16,590 nt of DNA, from contig DNFG01000312.1 of NCBI GenBank assembly GCA_003487005.1, positions 1 to 16,590 of the forward strand. Reading direction: 5' to 3'. Positions 12,099 to 16,590 of this stretch are shown in pieces. The position numbers were made by a program, and so were the translations under genes. This DNA is from Bryobacterales bacterium. Lineage in GTDB: Bacteria > Acidobacteriota > Terriglobia > Bryobacterales > Bryobacteraceae. The first letter of the stretch is position 1. Each line of letters opens with the position of its first letter. Below the pieces are notes generated by a model. It ran no database searches. It worked only from the letters and a program-made list of their open reading frames with translations, and had not been told where the DNA came from.

Positions 12099-12190
12099 TT
12101 TGACCCCATCGGCGTTTGACCCCATCGGCGAGAACCCCATCGGCCGACCCCATCGGCCTCCATCGGCCACCCCATCGGCCCCCATCGGCC
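12099..12190. repeat. CCCATCGGC short tandem array (seven copies)
   Basis: Two exact 16-base units TTTGACCCCATCGGCG (12099-12114, 12115-12130) are followed by five shorter units that keep the core CCATCGGC with spacers AGAAC, GAC, T, AC and none. Unit length shrinks from 16 to 10 bases along the array. This is direct sequence evidence of slippage or recombination growth. Confidence 0.85.
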
Positions 12191-12222
12191 ACGGCCCGTG
12201 CGACCCTCAATCGCCCCCCGAC

Positions 12223-13116
12223 TCACATGCTCGCCCGTTCCGGAGCTTCAACCAATTGAGGCAACTCCCAGCAATTTGCATAAACGCGAAGCGGGAGCTT
12301 TGGTCCGTACGAGAACGGACTTACAGCCCAGCGAAAAGCCGCGTGGTGTTGCTCGCCATCCATTGAGTGGCAAGTAATCCTTGCCTGAAGCACGATGTAT
12401 TTGTTGTCATTCGCCCGGCGCGACGAGCCGCGCTGAAGCCCGCGGAGCAGAATTCGATTTGCGATCGGCTCGGGCAGTGCTATCTGTTTCGGCAAGCCTG
12501 GCGAAAGATGAGGCAATTCACAAGGCACGGTCCGGTAGATAGGCAGTCTGCACCCCCTACCATCATCCGACTTGAATTCTAGGGTTGGCAGGGTGCCCTC
12601 CACGGCTCCTCTTTGATTGAAAATCGGGGTTTGGGAGCGTGCGACTCCGAACTCCTTCCACTCGTCTGGCACAGAAAAGTCATCGTTGTCATCTTGGAGC
12701 TCAAATACGACACTGACCTCGACGGCTGGGCTTTGGCCGAAGTTCTGAATCATGAACAGGGGAGTGGTGGGGGCAAGGTCATGCATGTGTTTTCTTGCGA
12801 GGAATGCCGGTCCGCCATGCACAATCCCCGCGTGTGGCCAGACGAATTCGAAGTCGAGGAACAGTTTTTCCACTACTATGTGGGGGGTCAACTCAGCACG
12901 GCGTGCCTTGCGAGCTTCATCGACTGCCGCCTGGGCAGCTACAACGCCGGCGGCCGCAGCCTTCGAACTCTTGGCGGCAAACACGGCGGCCGTCGCGGTT
13001 GCCAGCGCGGCAACGAGTGTGCCGGCGGCGGTTACACCTTCAAGACTGATCCACTCCCCCACCGCGGCGCAAAATGTAGAGACCGCGTGGAATAAGGCCT
13101 GCGTAAATGTCCCCAT
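12223..13116 (-). CDS. Hypothetical single-TM membrane protein
   Basis: 297 residues, not recognised. The N-terminus (GTFTQALFHAVSTFCAAVGE) is amphipathic, then a transmembrane helix at about 27-49 (GVTAAGTLVAALATATAAVF). An Ala-rich helix (50-75) leads to a soluble domain from RRAELTPHIVVEKLFLDF onward that contains FMIQNFGQSPAVEVSVVFEL, the style of beta-rich domains found in many uncharacterised anchored bacterial proteins. No catalytic motif is visible. The frame is open to 13296, but the first 60 residues lie over promoter-like repeats, so I took ATG 13116; GTG 13125 is an alternative, and the Shine-Dalgarno is poor for both. Its composition lacks the strong G excess of the neighbours, consistent with acquisition. 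It shares strand and style with the 13408-14181 gene. Confidence 0.65.
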   Translation of the reverse strand: MGTFTQALFHAVSTFCAAVGEWISLEGVTAAGTLVAALATATAAVFAAKSSKAAAAGVVAAQAAVDEARKARRAELTPHIVVEKLFLDFEFVWPHAGIVHGGPAFLARKHMHDLAPTTPLFMIQNFGQSPAVEVSVVFELQDDNDDFSVPDEWKEFGVARSQTPIFNQRGAVEGTLPTLEFKSDDGRGCRLPIYRTVPCELPHLSPGLPKQIALPEPIANRILLRGLQRGSSRRANDNKYIVLQARITCHSMDGEQHHAAFRWAVSPFSYGPKLPLRVYANCWELPQLVEAPERASM

Positions 13117-13186
13117 TGTCGTCACAGATCCCCAGTTCCGGTCAGCACCACAGGTTTCGGGGGTTTCGGGGACGGGTTTCGGGGGC

Positions 13187-13192
13187 AGTATA
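13187..13192 (-). promoter_or_regulatory. Possible -10 box for the 12223-13116 gene
   Basis: Minus-strand TATACT in the context CGTATACTG, about 70 bases before ATG 13116. The best -35 (TTGGGA) is too close (14 bases), so this rests on the -10 alone. Confidence 0.3.
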
Positions 13193-13352
13193 CGAAATCG
13201 CCAAACTCCCAATTCCGACGCAGCCGGAGGGAGGCTGAGTCCGCTGAGCAATGGGTAGACAAGCTGAATCCGGCACTTCCAGCGTTGCCTCAGCAACGGC
13301 CTCCACGGTCACCAATTCTCTCCGCCGTACAAAGTGATTGAGTATACCGTCC

Positions 13353-13380
13353 CCACAACACCACAACACACACCACAACA
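13353..13380. repeat. CCACAACA x3
   Basis: CCACAACA at 13353-13360, 13361-13368 and 13373-13380, just upstream (minus-strand sense) of a TATACT box at 13341-13346. It may be simple low-complexity sequence. Confidence 0.6.
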
Positions 13381-13407
13381 CGCAACCCGCGGCTGTCCCC
13401 GAAACCC

Positions 13408-14181
13408 CTAAAACATCGTCGCGAGCTGCTGGGCACTCTGTTTGGTTTCCTCTGCTCTCTTCTGATTCCCTTTGGCGTGCTTCTGAAAGATCGGCTCAAA
13501 CCTGAGGCCGGCACTCTGCGCTTCCTTCGCAATCACCGATTCTTCATTCGCCATCTTCTCGTAGACCTTCAGGAACTCATCGGCGCTCTTTTCAGCTTCG
13601 CGGGCCGTTTCAAGGACCTGCACCTTCATCTGCCGGACTCGATCACGGTAGAAGTCCCACCCGTATGAGGAAGATGGGTAGTTCTTCACTTGCTCAACGT
13701 AGGAATCAGCGGCGGAGGACGACTCCATTGACTTGCGGTAGAAGTCGCGCTTGGCGCGAACGAACTCGTTCTCAGCGCTCAAGTAATCGACAAGCCGGGT
13801 CTTAAGCTGGTAGTCCATCTCCGGGTAGAGGCCTCGAAGTTCCACTATGAGATTTGTCCTGTTCTCCACCGACTTGTTGCAGAGTTCGAAAAACTCCCCG
13901 TAAGTTATCTTGGATGATTCCGATTCGACCCTCAGAATCGTCTCTGTCAAACCTAGGTCCTTGCCAATTGCTTCACCGAGTTTCTGCTTCAGACCGTACA
14001 AACGGTACTGATGGTAAGCAAGGCTGCCAATTCCCCCGACCGCAAGGACGGTGCACAGGGCGGATATGAGCAGCCTTCTCGACAGGAAGGACTTCGCCTT
14101 TTGGGCAGGTTGTTCAGCTTCGAGGCGGGCCTTCTCTTCCTCGTAAATGTGCCGCCGTTCGTCTGGGGTTAGTTCGGCCAT
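13408..14181 (-). CDS. Hypothetical single-TM coiled-coil protein
   Basis: 257 residues, not recognised. A charged helix (AELTPDERRHIYEEEKARLE, residues 2-21) precedes a transmembrane helix at about 36-57 (RRLLISALCTVLAVGGIGSL). The remaining 200 residues are predicted almost all helical and highly charged (YLSAENEFVRAKRDFYRKSM, ETAREAEKSADEFLKVYEKM, KHAKGNQKRAEETKQ), typical of a long coiled coil or helical bundle. No enzymatic motif is seen. The frame is open to 14331, but ATG 14181 has GGAGG four bases upstream and a strong promoter just before it, so the shorter form is chosen. It lies upstream of the other single-TM gene on the same strand with a 291-base gap. Composition is more balanced and A-rich than the flanking genes, consistent with acquisition. 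Confidence 0.75.
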   Translation of the reverse strand: MAELTPDERRHIYEEEKARLEAEQPAQKAKSFLSRRLLISALCTVLAVGGIGSLAYHQYRLYGLKQKLGEAIGKDLGLTETILRVESESSKITYGEFFELCNKSVENRTNLIVELRGLYPEMDYQLKTRLVDYLSAENEFVRAKRDFYRKSMESSSAADSYVEQVKNYPSSSYGWDFYRDRVRQMKVQVLETAREAEKSADEFLKVYEKMANEESVIAKEAQSAGLRFEPIFQKHAKGNQKRAEETKQSAQQLATMF

Positions 14182-14196
14182 GACGCCTCCGCTACG

Positions 14197-14225
14197 AACA
14201 TACTTTAATCCTGCAAGCAGGTCAA
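14197..14225 (-). promoter_or_regulatory. Promoter of the coiled-coil membrane protein gene
   Basis: Minus-strand TTGACC (14220-14225), 17-base spacer, TATGTT (14197-14202). The predicted start near 14190 coincides with the GGAGG Shine-Dalgarno (14186-14190), so the leader would be very short. Confidence 0.55.
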
Positions 14226-14243
14226 TCCCATCCGAAACTGGTT

Positions 14244-14268
14244 GCGCATTTAGCGCATTTGCGCATTT
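14244..14268. repeat. GCGCATTT x3 iteron-like repeat
   Basis: GCGCATTT at 14244-14251, 14253-14260 and 14261-14268, ending 18 bases upstream of the -35 of the preceding promoter (minus-strand sense). The position suits an activator or repressor site. Confidence 0.5.
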
Positions 14269-14327
14269 GGACAGCCTGACCCGTCCCATGCTACTCTTTT
14301 CGAAAATTCTCACTGGTTCCTGATCCA

Positions 14328-14654
14328 TCATCCGGTGGCCTCGACGTGGGTGGCGTTCATTGCGGATGTGAGGTAAAGGGAGGGGCTGGGGAGGGTGAGC
14401 AGGTCTTCGGGTGCGGGGTTGCCGGATTTCACGCGTTCGACGAACTCTTCTGTTCCCAATGGGTTGCCGGCATAGGTGGCGCGGCGGAATCGTTGCAGCC
14501 AGGCTTCTTCTTCCGGTTCGGCCAGCAGTTCGGACCAGCGTTGCGCACCTCCGGATTCGTGCCAGAAGGCCGTATCGAGGCCCGGGAGCGGTTCGGATTG
14601 GCCGAGGTGGGCGGCGGCGCTGGACCAGGGCCGTGGATTCGGTGACGGGGTCAT
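14328..14654 (-). pseudogene. REP-associated tyrosine transposase (RAYT), C-terminal remnant
   Basis: 108 residues open, of which PWSSAAAHLG to GTEEFVERVKSG (about 9-76) match the C-terminal region of Y1/IS200-like REP-associated transposases: WSSAAAHLG, then RFRRATYAGNPLGTEEFVERV. The catalytic HUH motif and tyrosine of the N-terminal domain are missing. A TGA lies directly before the ATG, and the REP-type hairpin begins 7 bases further up, so the 5' part has been lost or replaced. An intact family member is usually about 200-plus residues. RAYTs mobilise REP hairpins through single-stranded DNA; this copy cannot. The last 30 residues look non-conserved. Confidence 0.7.
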
Positions 14655-14660
14655 TCAGGG

Positions 14661-14701
14661 CGCTTGATTGGTGCCCCCGGCTGACGCCGGGGGCTCAAGC
14701 G
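14661..14701. repeat. REP-type hairpin next to the RAYT remnant
   Basis: Inner arms GCCCCCGGC (14673-14681) and GCCGGGGGC (14686-14694) with loop TGAC. Outer arms CGCTTGA (14661-14667) and TCAAGCG (14695-14701) also pair, leaving a five-base bulge TTGGT on one side. A long GC-rich imperfect hairpin with a bulge beside a RAYT gene is the expected form of a REP element. Confidence 0.7.
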
Positions 14702-14854
14702 GCTTGGGGGTGGGGTGATGTGGGTGGAGGTGCGGACGTGCTGTTTGAGTTGGTGGGGACCAATCCGGCGGCGTGGTTTACAGATCTGCCCAGGGACATG
14801 GGTCACACTTCGGTGAGTTTCGACGGGGGGTCTGTCTGACGACCCTTGGGGGGG

Positions 14855-15535
14855 TTAGTCGACGATCTTGCCGTCGCGCATGTGGACGGTGCGGTGGGCG
14901 TAGGCGGCAGCTTCGGGGTTGTGGGTGATCATCAGGATGGTCTGACCGATCTTCTGATTGAGGTCGCGGAGGAGGTGGAGGACGATCTCGGAGTTTTCGG
15001 TGTCGAGGTTGCCGGTGGGTTCGTCGGCGAGGAGGATGGCGGGGTTGTTGACGAGGGCGCGGGCGATGGCGACGCGCTGTTGTTCACCGCCGGACATGGC
15101 GCGGGGTTTGTGGTGGAGGCGGTGGTGGATGCCGAGTTCCTTGAGCAGCGAGTGGAAGTCGGGGGAGAGGGCTTCCCTGTTGCGGCCGAAGTGTTGGGCG
15201 ATGCGGATGTTGTCGATGGCGGAGAGGGTGGGGAGGAGATTGTACTTCTGGAAGACGAAGCCGACTTTGCGGCGGCGGAGGTTGGTGCGGTCGGAGTCGG
15301 TGAGTTGGGTGAGGTCTTCACCGTCGATGTTGACAGTGCCGGCGGTGGGGGAGGCGAGGCCGCCGAGGATGTGGAAGAGGGTGGATTTGCCGGAGCCGGA
15401 GGGTCCGACGATGGCGAGGAATTCGCCGCGGGGGACGGTGAGGGAGACGCCGCGGAGGGCGGGGACATCGACTTCGCCGACGTGGTAGATCTTGGTGAGG
15501 TTTTGGGCCTGGATGATGGCCGGGGCGCTATTCAT
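14855..15535 (-). CDS. LolD/MacB-type ABC transporter ATP-binding protein
   Basis: 226 residues, cytosolic ATPase subunit. Walker A GPSGSGKS (44-51), Q-loop Q96 ([10 protein letters not shown]), signature [15 protein letters not shown] (147-161), Walker [13 protein letters not shown] (167-178) and switch H205 (MITHNPEAA) are all intact. ADEPTGNLD and [14 protein letters not shown] are typical of the LolD/MacB/FtsE-related class, which drives mechanotransmission across the envelope (lipoprotein release, drug or peptide efflux) rather than conventional uptake. The frame is open to 15595, but ATG 15535 begins the domain cleanly and overlaps the upstream permease stop (ATGAATAG), which implies translational coupling. 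No periplasmic adaptor is visible downstream. A small stem GGGTC/GACCC (14829-14846) lies after the stop but lacks a T-run. Confidence 0.9.
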   Translation of the reverse strand: MNSAPAIIQAQNLTKIYHVGEVDVPALRGVSLTVPRGEFLAIVGPSGSGKSTLFHILGGLASPTAGTVNIDGEDLTQLTDSDRTNLRRRKVGFVFQKYNLLPTLSAIDNIRIAQHFGRNREALSPDFHSLLKELGIHHRLHHKPRAMSGGEQQRVAIARALVNNPAILLADEPTGNLDTENSEIVLHLLRDLNQKIGQTILMITHNPEAAAYAHRTVHMRDGKIVD

Positions 15536-16590
15536 AGGCCAAAGCCTCGATGGCATCCTGCCGGGCGGCGCGGAGACCGGGGTAGACGGCGCCAAGCAGG
15601 CTGGCGACGACGGCGATCAACAGAGCGATGGGCCACCAGTCGACGACGATGACGGACTGGAGGTTGGCGCGAATGAGGCCATTGATGGTGGCGTGGGCGG
15701 CGTAGGAGAGGGCGAGACCTGCGAGCCAGCCGCCGAGGGCGAGCAGGAGGGTTTCGCGGACGATGATGGAGAGGATGTCGGGGGGGGAGGCGCCGAGGGC
15801 CTTGAGGATGCCGATTTCGCGGGTCCGTTCGAGGACGGAGGTATACATGGTGAGGCCGACGACGAGGAAGCCGATGATGATTGAGAGGCCGATGATGACG
15901 TAGATGAAGGCCTGGAGGCCGGGGATATTGTTGACATTGAACATGGAGACAAACTCCTCGATGGAGAGGATGGTGTAGTCGTCCAGGTTCTGTTTGAGGG
16001 CGGCGATGACGGCGCCGGTGTTTTCGGGGTCGTCGAGTTTGAGGTAGGCCTGGGAGATTTTGCCGGTGTTGCCGGTGAGGTTCTGGAGGGTATCGAGGGG
16101 GACGAAGAGGCGGGCGAGTTTGCCGGCTTCGACGATGCCGGAGACGCGGTAATTGTGATTGAGGATGGAGACGGAGTCGCCGACCTTCTTTTTGGACTGT
16201 TCGGCGTACCAGTCGTCGATGATGAGGTCATCGGGGGACTGGAAGGGACCGCCGGCGACGAACTTGAATTTGCCGGAGAGGGCGGTGAATTCGTCGAGTT
16301 GGATGCCGGTGACGGTGGAGATGCCGCCGATGGGGATGACGAGGGTGCCGGCGGCCTGGGTGACGTGGGGTTGTTTGCGGAAGTAGTCGAGGATTTTGAC
16401 GGGCATGGAAGCGCCGGAAAGGGAGATGGCGGAGGCGCCTGGGGGTTTGATCCAGACGTCGGCGCCGACTCCGCGGGCGCGGGTGACGGAATCCTCGAGC
16501 ATGCCTCGGGAGATACCGACGACGGTAAGGATCATCGTGACCTGGAAGCCGATGGAGAGGGCGCTGAGGAGGGGGTCTCGCCATCTTCGG
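15528..16590 (-). CDS. FtsX/MacB-type ABC transporter permease, 5' partial
   Basis: 353 codons are visible and the frame continues past the right edge: upstream of the Met at 16535 it still reads [18 protein letters not shown], which looks like the first transmembrane helix of this class. Next comes a periplasmic MacB-like domain ([14 protein letters not shown] through FNVNNIPG), then three C-terminal helices ([20 protein letters not shown]; a helix near [39 protein letters not shown]). [15 protein letters not shown] after the first of these is the usual coupling-helix region that contacts the ATPase. The end [16 protein letters not shown] is typical of the FtsX domain. It forms an operon with the overlapping ATPase gene. 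The substrate is unknown. Confidence 0.88.
   Translation of the reverse strand, partial: RRWRDPLLSALSIGFQVTMILTVVGISRGMLEDSVTRARGVGADVWIKPPGASAISLSGASMPVKILDYFRKQPHVTQAAGTLVIPIGGISTVTGIQLDEFTALSGKFKFVAGGPFQSPDDLIIDDWYAEQSKKKVGDSVSILNHNYRVSGIVEAGKLARLFVPLDTLQNLTGNTGKISQAYLKLDDPENTGAVIAALKQNLDDYTILSIEEFVSMFNVNNIPGLQAFIYVIIGLSIIIGFLVVGLTMYTSVLERTREIGILKALGASPPDILSIIVRETLLLALGGWLAGLALSYAAHATINGLIRANLQSVIVVDWWPIALLIAVVASLLGAVYPGLRAARQDAIEALAYE

Larger units (their letters stand above)
11885..12222. other. Gene-free stretch with repeats and palindromes
   Basis: No supported coding region. It holds an inverted repeat pair around 12025-12085 and the CCCATCGGC array at 12099-12190. The first 130 bases are G-rich unique sequence. 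Open frames here translate only to repeat-derived or biased peptides. Confidence 0.6.
13117..13407. other. Repeat-rich intergenic stretch
   Basis: About 290 bases without a supported gene. It carries GGTTTCGGGG-type repeats (13152-13185), two TATACT-type boxes on the minus strand (13187-13192 and 13341-13346), three CCACAACA units (13353-13380), and the second arm of a 14-base inverted repeat (13395-13408). Confidence 0.55.
13160..13408. repeat. 14-base inverted repeat pair
   Basis: GGGGTTTCGGGGAC (13160-13173) and its exact complement GTCCCCGAAACCCC (13395-13408) lie 221 bases apart. The left arm sits in a cluster of three GGTTTCGG copies; the right arm touches the stop codon of the 13408-14181 gene. 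Confidence 0.75.

Noticed and set aside
12099..12190. CRISPR array
   Set aside because: Repeat cores are 8-9 bases with spacers of 0-8 bases that are not unique sequences; there is no cas gene.
12613..13258. Plus-strand open frames of 160 and 168 residues
   Set aside because: Antisense to the 12223-13116 membrane protein gene, with no Shine-Dalgarno or motif.
13142..13381. 79-residue minus-strand open frame in the repeat-rich gap
   Set aside because: No start signal, spans promoter-like boxes and repeats, and shows no recognisable domain.
14846..15652. 268-residue plus-strand frame
   Set aside because: Gly/Val/Glu/Asp-rich shadow of the ABC ATPase.

Overview
High-GC bacterial chromosome, most likely an Acidobacteriota member of the Bryobacteraceae/Solibacter type. 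This is an inference from the Hfq-like protein with an extended N-terminus, the CxxCH diheme cytochrome, the divergent membrane pyrophosphatase, the codon style and the REP/RAYT remnant. No rRNA or tRNA is present to settle it.

Layout. The left end (1-227) is the 3' end of trmFO, preceded by an odd C-homopolymer-rich stretch; its stop overlaps the start of xerC. Convergent to xerC is a membrane-anchored diheme cytochrome c, followed (all minus strand) by an Hfq-like Sm protein. Divergent from hfq is a secreted GH2 glycosidase that ends base-to-base against a PPK2-type polyphosphate kinase. Upstream of ppk2, on the same strand but behind a clear intrinsic terminator, is a divergent membrane-bound proton pyrophosphatase with a good promoter and a leader hairpin. 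A bile acid:sodium symporter-family (BASS) transporter is divergent from it. Then come a zinc-ribbon rhomboid protease (minus), a divergent pair of hypothetical genes (three-helix membrane protein plus HEAT-like protein), and an orphan HicB-like protein.

From about 12.0 to 14.85 kb lies an accessory patch: a CCCATCGGC tandem array, two unrecognised single-TM proteins, a truncated REP-associated transposase, and a strong REP-type hairpin beside it. The right end is a LolD/MacB-type ABC ATPase translationally coupled to an FtsX/MacB-type permease that runs off the window.

Links between genes. Pyrophosphatase and PPK2 form a pyrophosphate/polyphosphate energy neighbourhood with separate promoters. 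Several genes lack a Shine-Dalgarno and have a promoter immediately before the start, suggesting short-leader transcripts. At about 9.2 kb the plus strand changes from C-rich to G-rich whatever the gene orientation, while the 12.2-14.3 kb patch is nearly balanced. This points to a replication-strand switch or inversion boundary, with a later-acquired insert. I see no complete undescribed defence or mobile system; the most novel material is the pair of orphan membrane proteins in the accessory patch and the skew boundary.
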